Shown piece after piece: positions 26,026 through 35,597 of a stretch of DNA of 64,000 nt. A model generated the notes under the pieces. The model saw only the letters and a program-made list of their open reading frames with translations. It did no database searches and had not been told where the DNA came from. Each line of letters opens with the position of its first letter. Position 1 is the stretch's first letter. The stretch comes from Bacteroidales bacterium. Its GTDB lineage: Bacteria > Bacteroidota > Bacteroidia > Bacteroidales > Paludibacteraceae. The DNA is taken from positions 75,502 through 139,501 of the forward strand of contig SUXE01000002.1 in the NCBI GenBank assembly GCA_015061115.1, given 5' to 3'. Both the position numbers and the translations under genes were made by a program.

Positions 26026-26470
26026 TTAGTTAATGAAAATAAGATCTACAAAATAATACTCCACATGCTTGGCGATGTTTCCGTCTGCATCAGCGACGTA
26101 AGAGCTGATCCAAGATGGTCTGGATGATAGAAGAAGAATACTTTTTCCGCCTGCCATCTCCACTCTTCTCGGATCTGCACCAAATCCATCCACATTGCCT
26201 AATTTCGATGCGATTCTTTGCGAAGCTGCATAGATATGCTTTGTATAGGCTCCACCATTCGACAGTACAAAGTATGGGCTGACATAGGCTGTGAACTTGC
26301 AAATATTGTCGTTTCCAACGACTTTTTTGCCGTTCACATGAACCATCTCGCTCACTGGTCAACTTCACTGTTCTTTCTCCAGAAGCGTCATAGGAATAGC
26401 AAGACACGCTTCCGTTGTTGTTGACGGCTAGTAGGCGGTTCTCCTCATCCCATAGGAAGGATTTTTTCTC
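26026..26470 (-). pseudogene. Rhs core fragment, degenerate terminal unit of the array
   Basis: Reading leftward, the fragment starts at the FLWDEENRLLAV part of the core. It frameshifts after GERTVKLTSE, continues as MVHVNGKKV to GFGADPRRVEMAGGK, then jumps by deletion to SYVADADGNIAKHVEYYF and stops. The highly conserved YIPYGE and DPDG end are missing and there is no toxin tip. It is the unit nearest the T6SS genes and looks like the oldest relic. Confidence 0.85.
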
Positions 26471-26623
26471 GCTCGCCTTACAGGCTCGCTGAAAAAAAAA
26501 GGAATAAAGGTGATATCCTTGGAGATTTCAATTCTTTAGGCGACCAAATGTATAACAAACAAAATAAGCACTATAAATCTGAAATCATTTTTTTATGCTC
26601 TCACATAAACATATTGTCATTGT
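26471..26623. repeat. Short inter-unit spacer with hairpin
   Basis: It contains one GCTCGCCTTACAGGCTCGC-type palindrome (near 26472) but lacks the GGGCGTTCCGCCC block found in the other spacers. It is followed by unique sequence up to the end of the immunity gene. Confidence 0.5.
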
Positions 26624-27385
26624 CTATGAAAATAAATATTTCACATATGCATCAAAAGCCAAATTTCTAACTGTATTTTTATTTAAAAAATAATTTTGTT
26701 TTCTTATTACAGTTTCAGCTGCCTTAAACCAATCAAATGGCACGCCATCTAATTCTTTATCAGGTTGAAAACCTAAATTATCACAAAACTCTTTTTTTAT
26801 TGCTTTATCCAACGTCTCTTGAGAAAGATTCTCCAACAATTTGACATCTTTACTTAGATTTATTCTATTTATTAAATCTGTGTTAGAAGAAAATCTTTTA
26901 TATGTCAATTTCACAATTTCAACAAAGGATGTTACATCCATTTCATTAAAACCATCAAACCAGATATCTCTTGCGTTTAGATTTTCACTCTTTGAAAAAT
27001 TAGCAAATTCATCAACACTTAAAATAAAGCCTGGCCTTGTGTACGAATCCTTTGGTATATCCCCCCATATTGCACCAACTAAGATAATCGGAGACAAATA
27101 ATAAGAACATGTAAACATAGAATCATAATACCTATGAATATCAAGGGATAAAGTCAAAAAAAGATTGTCTTCTACCTTCATTATAAAATTGGCTTGACAC
27201 TCTGGTCTTGTGTCTTGCACATATCTAAAACCTAGAGATTCCAATTTTTGTTTTAGAACAAGAATCAATTTCTTTTTTGTTAATTTCATTTCTATATTAT
27301 TAATTTTTGGAACCAATATAAGTCGGAGATCCAGATCTTTAGGATCATAATATCTAATTTCTGTCTTAAATCCATGATCCTGCAT
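26624..27385 (-). CDS. Putative immunity protein of the 27-kb Rhs unit
   Basis: This is a 253-residue soluble protein without signal peptide or membrane segment. The internal Met (27289), giving MKLTKKKLILVLKQKLESLGF, is a plausible start because that helix resembles the N termini of small cytoplasmic immunity-like families (compare DUF4304). The upstream start would overlap the toxin frame by about 20 bases. It lies directly behind a broken toxin tip. Cytoplasmic location implies a toxin acting on a cytoplasmic target. Exact family not recognised. Confidence 0.55.
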   Translation of the reverse strand: MQDHGFKTEIRYYDPKDLDLRLILVPKINNIEMKLTKKKLILVLKQKLESLGFRYVQDTRPECQANFIMKVEDNLFLTLSLDIHRYYDSMFTCSYYLSPIILVGAIWGDIPKDSYTRPGFILSVDEFANFSKSENLNARDIWFDGFNEMDVTSFVEIVKLTYKRFSSNTDLINRINLSKDVKLLENLSQETLDKAIKKEFCDNLGFQPDKELDGVPFDWFKAAETVIRKQNYFLNKNTVRNLAFDAYVKYLFS

Positions 27386-28165
27386 TAGTTTTTCTCTTTT
27401 TTAGAGCAGATTTTACACCTGATGGGGTTTTGTGGTTTGATGATAACAACTGTTCCTTCAAGAAGCACAGCATCTTTTCTAACCGTATTTCCTCCTCCAA
27501 GATTAATTATTACCTCTGTCATAGCATTCTTTGTTTCAACCAATTCAGATTCAAACTGTCTATGAGCTTCTTGTCAGATCTCTTTTGATTTTCCAACAGT
27601 AGGATTATCAACACCTTTTAAAACATTCTTTGCAGCACTTTTATTTGTATCCCTTACTGTTGCTCCCGCAGCTGACTTTGTGGCATTTTTAGCAGTAGAT
27701 CTTAAAAGATACTTAACACCATTCTTTATAACACCTTTTGCCAAAGAACCAGAACACATAGTAAAGATATCAACGTCTAAGAATACGATACCAGAAGCAA
27801 CCGACAAACCATTTCCATCCCTAAATCCTTGATAAACATCACGACCACTATCAACAACAGGTACAAAATCAACAATATCGTTTCCATCTGGATCCTTCAA
27901 TCTTACTGGTTCACCCATACAGTACGCATATGGAGAGATTCCCATATACTTCTCTCACATAGGATCCACACTCAACCATATTGCACCTGTAGGATCCAAA
28001 TATCTTGCTTCGTAGTAGTACAAACCTGTCTCGTTGTCCAACTCTTTAGCATTGAACAAGAAATTAGTAGAGAATTGGGAATTACGCTCTTCCACGAATA
28101 CCTCGCCGTATGGAATGTATTCAATGTGCTGGGCGATGTTTCCATCTGCATCAGCGACGTAGGAA
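27366..28165 (-). pseudogene. Rhs core plus toxin tip, broken by two stops and a frameshift
   Basis: The core reads from YVADADG or TDADG through FNAKELDNETGLYYYEARYLDPTGA to SVDPM. There TGG has become TGA (near 27951), before EKYMGISPYAYCMGEPVRLKDPDGN. The tip contains a hydrophobic part, then KSAAGATVRDTNKS, a TGA at 27574, and an out-of-frame ending with PSGVKSALKKRKTNAGSWI. Toxin identity is unclear. The unit cannot make a full toxin, although the following immunity gene is intact. Confidence 0.8.
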
Positions 28166-28596
28166 GTAGAACAAGCCCCCTAGCCCCCTGAAGGGGGAAC
28201 TGGTTCACCACTTTTATAGAGACGTTCCAGTAATGTATTCTCAAATCGGAACACTGTCAAAAGATCGCTTGTCGTATTTTTTGATTCGACGGTGTAAAAT
28301 TAATGATTTTAAATAATTTAAATCTCTTCATTTCTTTCTTTTCTCGCTCGCCTTTCGGCTCGCTCGAAGGTGAGAGGGCAAGGGCGTTCCGCCCTTTGCA
28401 ATTCCTCATTTCCTGAACTATGCCATCTGGGATTACCAGAATTTATAAAGATCGCTTTTCAAATCATCGATTTGATTTATACAAAGATAATTCTTTTTAT
28501 GGAATCATCTTCATTTATCATTTTCTTTTCCGCTCGCCCTTACGGGCTTGCGAAAGGGGTGATAAAATTAACAACACATTCTTTTAGAATGTAAAA
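28166..28596. repeat. Inter-unit spacer: long repeat A, hairpin block and repeat B
   Basis: These 431 bases hold no gene. Repeat A (28176-28396) contains CCCCCTAGCCCCCTGAAGGGGG, the ACTGTCAAAAGATCGCTTG and GACGGTGTAAAA blocks, and the palindrome AAGGGCG-TTC-CGCCCTT (28380-28396). Repeat B follows (about 28448-28560) with a CAAAGATA at 28482-28489 and the hairpin GCTCGCCCTTACGGGCTTGC. Confidence 0.85.
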
Positions 28597-29046
28597 TCAA
28601 AACAATATCGTTCCTTCATGCCGACACTTTTTAAGTTTCCTTCTTAAACCAGACAATTCAAAAATGCGGAATCTTTCCATAGGTACAGTATCTACAGGAT
28701 TAGCGGTTATCAATTTTTTCCTTGAATCTATATATACATAATCAGAATTCAAAATATAAGAATGGAAATACACTATTTTCTTAGCAGTATCACACACCCC
28801 CCAAAAACAGCGTTCATCACATTGGTTTCGAATGTTCATTGTGTCACATTCCATTTTGTATAACCTCACCTCACCTCCATAATCCACTAACCAAGTCACC
28901 TTACCAGCTATATAAAAATCTGTCAAGTCCATATAATTCTTAATTTCTTCATGTGTCGATCTATGTTCATAAAAATGATATAAACACCACATGCCTATAG
29001 GCATAGCGATCGCAATACTCATATATTTTAACACCGTTTTATTCAT
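28597..29046 (-). CDS. Putative membrane-anchored immunity protein
   Basis: This 149-residue protein has one N-terminal hydrophobic segment (about 8-26) followed by a soluble, Cys-containing domain, presumably periplasmic. It lies 125 bases behind the toxin tip at 29172-30095 and is its likely cognate immunity protein. The family is not recognised. Confidence 0.6.
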   Translation of the reverse strand: MNKTVLKYMSIAIAMPIGMWCLYHFYEHRSTHEEIKNYMDLTDFYIAGKVTWLVDYGGEVRLYKMECDTMNIRNQCDERCFWGVCDTAKKIVYFHSYILNSDYVYIDSRKKLITANPVDTVPMERFRIFELSGLRRKLKKCRHEGTILF

Positions 29047-29171
29047 ATATCAAAAAAACATATATCTTCTTGAATTAAGTTTATTAATCCAGCAAATTAC
29101 ATTTTAGAAACTTCTTTCAAATGGAAAATCAAATATGGAGCAAAGAAAAAATTATAATAATTTGCAGCACT

Positions 29172-30095
29172 TCATCCTAAAATAGGAATGGCTGTAGTCC
29201 AACCCAAGACACAATCTCCAAAACTTTTGGGTTTTCCAACGCTACTCCTATTCAGAAATTTACAGCTACCTGAACCTATTGTTCCATATAATCCAAAACT
29301 GTTTTCGCTTCCTGGAGTACTCAGTGATACAGAATTTGTACACTCAAAAGACCATACTGTCCAATCACTACCTTTAGCAGAACTTATTCCACCCGATTTG
29401 TCACGACCAAACATAGTGCCAGGAATTCCTATAGATTTCTCTCCTGTCACTCTAATATAATCATAATTTCCATCAAATTTTGAGTGATCTTTGTTTTGTG
29501 TAGTATTGTATGCTATAAAGAAAGAAACAGTGGAGCCAATATCTCCTGACAAATCCGGAGAAGTTATGCATACTCCCCCCCCAGCTTCTGCTCCAACATA
29601 TAGATAAGGGTAACCAGCATCTGGTCCACCAAGAAAGACTACAAATCCTGCAGTTACTGAAGTTTCTCCTGCAACTCCAACATAGTATGATGCATCCCCA
29701 TCTACGTCTACCGTAACCTCAAAGCCAAATGCCATATATTCACGATCAGGCCCATTGTCAATCAATTGCATAATATCATCAATATGAGGTTCAACTACAG
29801 AAAGAATTTCATTAGGCAACGCACTAAAAATGTCTGCAACTTCATTCTCCCTTCCATCCGGATCCACCATAGTAATAGGATTGCCATGGCAGTAGTTATA
29901 AGGAGTAGCGTCAATATTCTTCTCCCACATCGGATCCACACTCAACCACATTCCCCCCGTAGGATCAAGATATCTTGCTCCATAGTAGTACAAACCGGTC
30001 TCGTTGTCGAGTTCCTTGGCATTGAACAGGTAGTTTGTTGAGAATGAATTGTTTATCTCTTCCACGAAGACTTCGCCATACGGGATATACTCCAC
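29172..30095 (-). CDS. Displaced Rhs C-terminal tip, toxin of unknown type
   Basis: The 307-residue frame starts within the Rhs core (MEYIPYGEVFVEE, then FNAKELDNETGLYYYGARYLDP) and reaches the PYNYCHGNPITMVDPDGR boundary at about residue 82. The unique tip of about 225 residues is glycine- and serine-rich with alternating hydrophobic residues (YYVGVAGETSVTAGFVVFLG, AGGGVCITSPDLSG), suggesting a beta-rich fold. No nuclease or HExxH motif is visible. The frame is open further right into SYVTDADG but has no start there, so expression as displayed is doubtful. Confidence 0.75.
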   Translation of the reverse strand: MEYIPYGEVFVEEINNSFSTNYLFNAKELDNETGLYYYGARYLDPTGGMWLSVDPMWEKNIDATPYNYCHGNPITMVDPDGRENEVADIFSALPNEILSVVEPHIDDIMQLIDNGPDREYMAFGFEVTVDVDGDASYYVGVAGETSVTAGFVVFLGGPDAGYPYLYVGAEAGGGVCITSPDLSGDIGSTVSFFIAYNTTQNKDHSKFDGNYDYIRVTGEKSIGIPGTMFGRDKSGGISSAKGSDWTVWSFECTNSVSLSTPGSENSFGLYGTIGSGSCKFLNRSSVGKPKSFGDCVLGWTTAIPILG

Positions 30096-30390
30096 ATGCT
30101 GGGCGATGTTTCCGTCTGCATCAGTGACGTAAGAAGTTGAACAAGCCCCCTAGCCCCCTGAAGGGGGAACTGGTTCGCCACTTTTATAGAGGCGTTCCAG
30201 TAATGTATTCTCAAATCGGAACACTGTCAAAAGATCGCTTGTCGTATTTTTTGTATCGACGGTGTAAATTTAATGATTTTAAATAATTTACATCTCTTAC
30301 ATTCTTTCTTTTCTCGCTCGCCTTTCGGCTCGCTCGAAGGTGAGGGGGCAAGGGCGTTCCGCCCTTGGAAATCCTAACAAAAGCGAGCCC
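30096..30390. repeat. Inter-unit spacer: repeat A
   Basis: This spacer holds repeat A (30146-30366): the CCCCCTAGCCCCCT block fused to the Rhs TSYVTDADG sequence, the GATCGCTTGTCG block and the final AAGGGCG-TTC-CGCCCTT hairpin at 30350-30366. Repeat B is absent. Confidence 0.85.
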
Positions 30391-31110
30391 TCACTTTAAG
30401 AATTTCTTTACTTCATTTCTATCATAAACACAAGGCTTAATAAATGTGCCAGTCGTATCAATCACTCCACATTTGCCTGTTTTTTCATCAATTATAATCG
30501 TTTTTCCTGATTTATAGAAACTACATTCTACTGTTTGAGTTCCATGCAATATAGTTTTTTTTGTTCTCAGAAAATACCAAAAATAATTTTTGCCTTTTTG
30601 TATTTGCAATATTCCATAACCACAATTAAAAATCTCAACTCGGTCAAAAGGGATAACTATATCACCATCTTCATCTATAACCCCTTCCTTATGTCTTTTC
30701 TTAAATATATAAAATTCTTTTTTTAAGATTGTGTCATAAAAAGAATAAGGAGAATGAGGATATTTAAATTTTACAACTTCTTCTCCCAATTTGTTTACGA
30801 CGCCCCATTTATTATTTATTGATGCCCCAACAGTATTCATACCTTGACTAAAAGGATATGCATAAGTATATTTAAACTCTGTAATGACATTTAAATTAGT
30901 ATCAACCAAAGCAAACAAACCAGTTCTTGCATTTATTAGCCAATCCACCTCTGAATCACTCCAATCACTTCCCAATTTGTACCAAACAGTATCCCCATTT
31001 GAGATAAAAAAACTGTCATAATAAGAATTCTCTTTCGTCAATTGCTCTCCGAATACAAACATACATATATGGGAAAGCAATAAAAATATTACAATTGTCC
31101 TTTCTTTCAT
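30391..31110 (-). CDS. WG-repeat protein with signal peptide, putative immunity
   Basis: This 239-residue protein has a signal peptide (about 1-21, ending FGE). WG-type repeats follow: NKWGVVNKLGEEVVKFKY, KEGVIDEDGDIVIPFDR and KCGVIDTTGTFIKPCVYD. These are the short beta repeats of the WG_beta_rep family. Its ATG overlaps the stop of the broken toxin tip (ATGA at 31110-31107), so the pair was translationally coupled. It is presumably a periplasmic or secreted immunity protein. Confidence 0.7.
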   Translation of the reverse strand: MKERTIVIFLLLSHICMFVFGEQLTKENSYYDSFFISNGDTVWYKLGSDWSDSEVDWLINARTGLFALVDTNLNVITEFKYTYAYPFSQGMNTVGASINNKWGVVNKLGEEVVKFKYPHSPYSFYDTILKKEFYIFKKRHKEGVIDEDGDIVIPFDRVEIFNCGYGILQIQKGKNYFWYFLRTKKTILHGTQTVECSFYKSGKTIIIDEKTGKCGVIDTTGTFIKPCVYDRNEVKKFLK

Positions 31111-31505
31111 TTTTCAAACATATATCGTTTTGAATACTCAGTTGCTGGATTAACAGAAACTGGTGCCCAAGGATTTGCCCCCTGCGAATGATAAAATCCA
31201 AATATATTTTTTATATTAGAGTCATTAGTACGCAACTCCTTTCGAATCCAGTTCTATTATCCCAATAATAAACTTTTCCTCTTTTACCTCTACGTCCTCG
31301 GAAAGAAATACCAGTTACCACAACAGTATGGGCTCCCTTTTTCCATTCTCCTTGTTCATAATAAGGTTCTTCATAAGTCATAGCATAGACCATGCCTTCT
31401 TCTTTCATTTTTTTCATCTTCGAAAAAGCTACTTTTTTTCAATTTGATTCATACCTACAAAATCAGTTAACCCTTCAAAAGATTCAAAATATTTATCAAG
31501 TTCCT
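31107..31505 (-). pseudogene. Toxin tip remnant, papain-like (C39/C70 type) peptidase
   Basis: The Rhs core is missing. The tip starts at LQELDKYFESFEGLTDFVG, shifts frame in an A-run near 31436, and continues VAFSKMKKMKEEGMVYAM to GAHTVVVTGISFRG and KVYYWDNRTG. It shifts again and ends ANPWAPVSVNPATEY to MFEK. The GxHxVVVTG and VYYWDN motifs are typical of the His and Asp/Asn part of papain-like peptidases; the catalytic Cys region is lost at the junction. It cannot give a complete enzyme. Confidence 0.7.
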
Positions 31506-31730
31506 GTAATGGATTCTAAAATCGGAGCACTGTCAAAAGATCGCTTGTCGTATTTTTTGAATCGACGGTGTAAAAGTAATGATTTTAAATAATTTACATC
31601 TCTTACATTCTTTCTTTTCCGCTCGTGCTTACGCACTCGCGGAGGGGTGAGGGGGCAAGGGCGTTCCGCCCTTTGCAATTCCTCATCACATCATATATTA
31701 ACTATTTGAGGAAATCAAGCAAAAGGCTTC
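31506..31730. repeat. Inter-unit spacer: repeat A, 5'-shortened
   Basis: Repeat A begins here at its CCTGTAATGGATTC part, without the CCCCCTAG block, because the junction with the toxin remnant lies inside the repeat. It ends with the hairpin AAGGGCG-TTC-CGCCCTT (about 31659-31675). Confidence 0.8.
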
Positions 31731-32291
31731 TTAAAACTCCGTATTTAAGTAATTACCTTTTAATCCTTTTCTTCTTAAAAACTCAACTGCATCATAAGGT
31801 TGGAAACTTCCTGTAACACAATATTTATACTCTAATCTATTTGTTTCGCAGTTATACTTATAACTGATATTATAGGCTTGTATGTCCCTAAAATCTATCA
31901 CCGAATTTGTTTTTCTCACCATAACTCCTACAAATTGAATATAAATTTGAGCTTGACATTTTTGGCAAAAATCCATCTTATCAACAAAAAAGAATCTTAT
32001 AATTCCTTCCGGAACAGTATCTAAATAGCTTTGTAATTCCGGGATACCAAAATTTATAATTCTATATCCATGAATAGTTTGCGGTAATTTACGTCGCATA
32101 TATAAGGCATCTGTCTCAAATATAAGAGTATAATTATATAATGAGTCTTCTCCACTTTCTATATATGCAGACTCAGTACTTTCTACAATATCCTCAACAA
32201 AATGAGTCATCGCATCCTCATATATATTATTTGGATAGACAATATGATATTGTGAGAACAATAATAAAATAATTACAAATATTCGTTTCAT
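31731..32291 (-). CDS. Secreted putative immunity protein
   Basis: This 186-residue protein has a signal peptide (about 1-20, YHIVYPN). A CQKC motif lies near residue 113. Its ATG overlaps the TGA of the JAB-like toxin remnant, showing the original pairing. A periplasmic location fits protection against a peptidase-type toxin acting in the periplasm. No known family recognised. Confidence 0.65.
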   Translation of the reverse strand: MKRIFVIILLLFSQYHIVYPNNIYEDAMTHFVEDIVESTESAYIESGEDSLYNYTLIFETDALYMRRKLPQTIHGYRIINFGIPELQSYLDTVPEGIIRFFFVDKMDFCQKCQAQIYIQFVGVMVRKTNSVIDFRDIQAYNISYKYNCETNRLEYKYCVTGSFQPYDAVEFLRRKGLKGNYLNTEF

Positions 32292-32770
32292 CGTCCATAA
32301 ACACTAAATGGTATTGTCGCCTTAACACCTTTATTATTATACAAATATATAGTTTTACTTCTCATACCCCAAATCCTCGTGATTTCCTAATTTGAATTCT
32401 CAATGTCCTTAGCAGAAGAAGCATGTTAGCATTTATGTTTTTCTGATTTTGACACTACTCCACTTGGATGAGTATGATTATATCTATGTTCTGTCCATGC
32501 TTCTTCATCTTTACTTGCATCACCAACCGGGTCTAAAAGTATCCGCAGTAATAAACCCATTTGACACATGTCTATTACCTATTATTACTTCGTATAGTGG
32601 TAGATCTTTGAATCGTTTTTCGATCGGCTCTGCCTGCATATCGCTATACTTCTTGCCTCCTGCCATCTCCACACGTCTTGGGTCTGCTCCAAATCCATCC
32701 ACATTGCCTAATTTCGATGCGATTCGCTGATTTGCCGCATAGATATGCTTTGTGCAGGCTCCGCCATTAG
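32288..32770 (-). pseudogene. Rhs core plus JAB-like toxin remnant
   Basis: The core begins at SNGGACTKHIYAANQRIASK, directly after the preceding immunity stop, and reads to GFGADPRRVEMAGGKKYSD. There it passes into a tip without the usual DPDG end (EKRFKDLPLYEVIIGNRHVS, ITADTFRPGW). After a frameshift the tip continues DPVGDASKDEEAWTEHRYNH with HTHPSG, a JAMM-like HxHPxG motif. Further stops occur before a last in-frame stretch with TIYLYNNKGVKATIPFSV. The motif and the YLYNNKG ending resemble the JAB-like toxin family. Not functional as it stands. Confidence 0.7.
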
Positions 32771-32773
32771 AGA

Positions 32774-33364
32774 CTAATTTTTATGATTATCAAAAATGCA
32801 TCGAGTTATTATATAACCTTTATACCTTTCCTGGTTAGGCATCAACAACGGATATTTATTATAATCAAACGAACAGTTTCGTGTTCCTTTATAAATCTCA
32901 TACAGATCTAAGTATTCACCATTGCTCATTCTTAAACTTATAGTCTTTAATTCTTTGGATATATTGACTTTTTTCCCATATAAATAATCAATATCAGCTT
33001 TTATATCTGTACATAAACTCATAATATCGTTCATTACAAATCCATAAATACGATAAAATGTACGTGCAGAATTCGCTGCAAAAACATATGAGCGTGCCAC
33101 ACCATTTACTTTTGCATCCACTTGAAAAAAGGCAAAGTTCTTATAAAATGTTAGCTTAAACTTACCATTTGATTTTATAAAAATTAGTTTCTTTACACTA
33201 ACTATTTCAACTGTATCAAGGCTATCTAAAAAAGGATCTTGGTCAAAATGAATTATCTTTTCTAACAAATCTTTTGATTGCCAATATTCCTTATCAACTT
33301 GATCAGCGTGAGTCTTAAAAGAAAAAAATACAATAAGTATAATTAGAGAAAATATAAATTTCAT
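32774..33364 (-). CDS. Secreted immunity protein, family I1
   Basis: From the ATG at 33364 (MKFIFSLIILIVFF) this is a 196-residue protein with a signal peptide. The longer frame to 33403 adds a basic stretch that belongs to the toxin frame region. The chosen start overlaps the toxin-stub stop as ATGA. The C-terminal half shares GFVMNDIMSLCTDIK and NCSFDYNKYPLLMP with the gene at 47607-48218, defining a family of periplasmic immunity proteins. Its toxin is reduced to a stub here. Confidence 0.7.
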   Translation of the reverse strand: MKFIFSLIILIVFFSFKTHADQVDKEYWQSKDLLEKIIHFDQDPFLDSLDTVEIVSVKKLIFIKSNGKFKLTFYKNFAFFQVDAKVNGVARSYVFAANSARTFYRIYGFVMNDIMSLCTDIKADIDYLYGKKVNISKELKTISLRMSNGEYLDLYEIYKGTRNCSFDYNKYPLLMPNQERYKGYIITRCIFDNHKN

Positions 33365-33610
33365 TTTTTTCCTTGTTTTAAATTTACGTGCCTTTTTTCC
33401 CATTCAAGAGCCCGTGTAATGGAAAGACTTGGAGCGTGTTCAGGATGTCTTGAATAGTTTTGACAATTTTTTTTTGTTTTGTTATTTTTTATATAATCAG
33501 TAGGGTAGAGAATTGGTTGTTGCGCTCCTCCACGAAGATCTTTCCGTATGGGATATACTCCACATGCTGGGCGATATTGCCGTCAGCATCAGTGACGTAA
33601 GATGTTGAGC
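33361..33610 (-). pseudogene. Rhs core fragment joined to a toxin stub
   Basis: The fragment reads SYVTDADGNIAQHVEYIPYG, then KIFVEERNNQFST, where the core breaks off and runs into a tip remnant. The tip tail in another frame reads YIKNNKTKKNCQNYSRHPEH and ends ALEWEKRHVNLKQGKK, with its TGA overlapping the immunity ATG. About 60 core residues and most of the toxin are deleted. Confidence 0.75.
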
Positions 33611-34080
33611 AAGCCCCCTAGCCCCCTGAAGGGGGAACCGGTTCGCCACTTTTATAGAGACGTTCCTGTAATGGATTTCCAAATCGGAACACTGTCAAAA
33701 GATCGCTTGTCGTATTTATGTATCGACGGTGTAAAATTAATGATTTTAAATAATTTACATCTCTTCAATTCTTTCTTTTCTCGCTCGCCTTTCGGCTCGC
33801 GGAAGGGAAAGGGGACAAGGGCGTTCCGCCCTTTGCAATTCCTCATTTCCTGAACTCAGCCATCTGGGATTACCAGGTTTTTAAAGATCGCATTTCAAAT
33901 CAAAGATTTGATTTATGTAAAGATAATTCTTTTATGGAATCATCTTCATTTTTTTTCTTTTCCGCTCGTGCTTACGCACTCGCGGAAGTGAAGGGGACAA
34001 GGGGGGCGCCATAGGAAATCCACAATATATTGGCAAATTGAATTAATATACTTTTAAGACCTAACATATTAATGTCTCCC
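33611..34080. repeat. Inter-unit spacer: repeats A and B
   Basis: These 470 bases have no gene. Repeat A spans 33614-33835, with a slightly altered hairpin GCTCGCCTTTCGGCTCGCGG. Repeat B spans about 33890-34005, ending with the hairpin CGCTCGTGCTTACGCACTCG. The last block is a variant GGGGCGCC instead of the usual GGGCGTTCCGCCC. Confidence 0.85.
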
Positions 34081-34563
34081 TCAATATGATTTAACATAAC
34101 ATATTTTACCAACCAAATTATCCGGGACAAATCGTCTTAAAGAATCTAACAAATCTTTTGAAGATATATCAAAAGTATCAATACAAAAAATAGAATGACC
34201 AGAATCTGTTTCAACAGTAAAAGTAACATTACTCGATGGTCCATTTATAGCTTTCTTTATTTCCAACTGTTTCACTTCTTTCCATTCATATGAAAATGAA
34301 ATAGAACTTAAAGCATCAACACAAGTAACACCATCAAATGTTATTTTTATAAAACTATCTCTATCTTTACAACGCAAATATACATCTCTTAATTCCCAAA
34401 CAAAAAATATAGTATTGAGAATAAAAAGAGGAACAAACTTTATAGTCCAAAAAGAAATGGCAAACAAAAATAAGAAAAGAAACACCTCAGTAATTCTCAA
34501 ACTTTTTTTGGGGACAATTAATTCAACTAAGTTTGAACCGTCAAAATGTTTTTTTGGGGGCAT
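34081..34563 (-). CDS. Membrane immunity protein, family I2, copy 1
   Basis: This 160-residue protein has two adjacent hydrophobic segments (about 28-45 and 47-62) and a soluble C-terminal domain ending NLVGKICYVKSY. It is almost identical to 59046-59528 and distantly related to 41607-42065. In all three places it lies behind toxin tips of the same family, so it is the cognate immunity protein of that hydrophobic toxin. Its toxin is only a remnant here. Confidence 0.75.
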   Translation of the reverse strand: MPPKKHFDGSNLVELIVPKKSLRITEVFLFLFLFAISFWTIKFVPLFILNTIFFVWELRDVYLRCKDRDSFIKITFDGVTCVDALSSISFSYEWKEVKQLEIKKAINGPSSNVTFTVETDSGHSIFCIDTFDISSKDLLDSLRRFVPDNLVGKICYVKSY

Positions 34564-34574
34564 ACTAATAAATT

Positions 34575-34840
34575 TTATTCGTTAATTATTTTATTTATTC
34601 CGCTTTGTGTCATATTATTAACCGTTTCTATAACGTCCACAAAATATTTACTATTTGAACGTTCCACTGCATTTTGTGCATTTTTTACATTTGCTGCCTT
34701 TTTTAAAAGTTTTAAGGCCAATTGCTTCTTTTGCTTGTTGTTTAGGAGTTATTTTCTGATAATTATCATAATTTTTTCTCTATTGCGAATGATTTCCCTT
34801 ATTAACAAATTTGTCAGGGACATTAAAGGCTTCCTTATCT
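34575..34840 (-). pseudogene. Toxin tip remnant, homologous to the 60-kb tip
   Basis: Without any Rhs core, this remnant reads EAFNVPDKFVNKGNHSQ, a stop (TAG), RKNYDNYQK and PKQQAKEAI, then several frame changes and a final NKIINE. It is a decayed copy of the last 90 or so residues of the toxin at 59540-60567. It lies directly before the matching immunity gene. Confidence 0.8.
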
Positions 34841-35114
34841 CTTACATTCTTTCTTTTCTCGCTCGCCTTTAGGCTCGCTCAAAGGGTGAGGGGGCAAGGG
34901 CGTTCCGCCCTTTGCAATTCCTCATTTTCTGAACTCAGTCATCTGGGATTACCAGGTTTCTAAAGATCGCATTTCAAATCAAAGATTTGATTTATGCAAA
35001 GATAATTCTTTTATGGAATCATCTTCATTTTTTTATTTTCTTTTCCGCTCGTGCTTACGCACTCGCAATTGGAGAAACAAAAAATATCGACTATTTTTAC
35101 TAACAAAAAAATTA
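34841..35114. repeat. Inter-unit spacer: hairpin block and repeat B
   Basis: This spacer has a hairpin GCTCGCCTTTAGGCTCGC, the AAGGGCG-TTC-CGCCCTT block (about 34898-34914), repeat B (about 34965-35035, TTGATTTATGCAAAGATAA) and the CGCTCGTGCTTACGCACTCG hairpin. Repeat A is absent. Confidence 0.8.
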
Positions 35115-35516
35115 TCACCAATCGAACTTATACTTATAAAGAGTATCACTTTTCAAATATTCGATACGTCTCTTCAAGAAATCTTCCATGACTGAATCCT
35201 CTCTACATTTATATTTCAAATATTTCCGTTTTAGAACGAATACATTTCCATCATATATTATCTCAGATGGGACGATTAGATGTTTAGCTGTTTCTTTTAT
35301 TGATAAAGAATCAAAAGTCATATGAATCCTCATTCTTTTTGATATATATTTACCTCTTCCCATAAAATGAAACATACCACAACGATTTATATAAACAAAC
35401 TCATTGTTCTTAAACAAATAGAATCCCTTTTGTTTGGATTCATAAAGTCCATCATAAACAGGAGGCATACAAGAAACAAGTAAATTCAAAATAAGAATTA
35501 AAAAATATTTTCTCAT
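35115..35516 (-). CDS. Orphan lipoprotein, putative immunity
   Basis: This 133-residue protein has a lipoprotein signal (LLVSC, Cys16). The mature part is basic and hydrophilic. It is the last of four consecutive small genes after the broken tip at 37117-37405, and only the first of them sits directly behind a toxin. I therefore call it an orphan immunity candidate. Family not recognised. Confidence 0.6.
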   Translation of the reverse strand: MRKYFLILILNLLVSCMPPVYDGLYESKQKGFYLFKNNEFVYINRCGMFHFMGRGKYISKRMRIHMTFDSLSIKETAKHLIVPSEIIYDGNVFVLKRKYLKYKCREDSVMEDFLKRRIEYLKSDTLYKYKFDW

Positions 35517-35597
35517 TACAGATGAAATCTTATGTCATTTTTACCTTTGTCAAGACTTCACATATAAGACAATTTTGACGGTGCGAATATAACATAA

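Noticed and set aside
34575-34840. Plus-strand open frame 34546-34872
   Set aside because: It overlaps a toxin remnant that has clear homology on the minus strand at 59540-59780 and has no features of its own.
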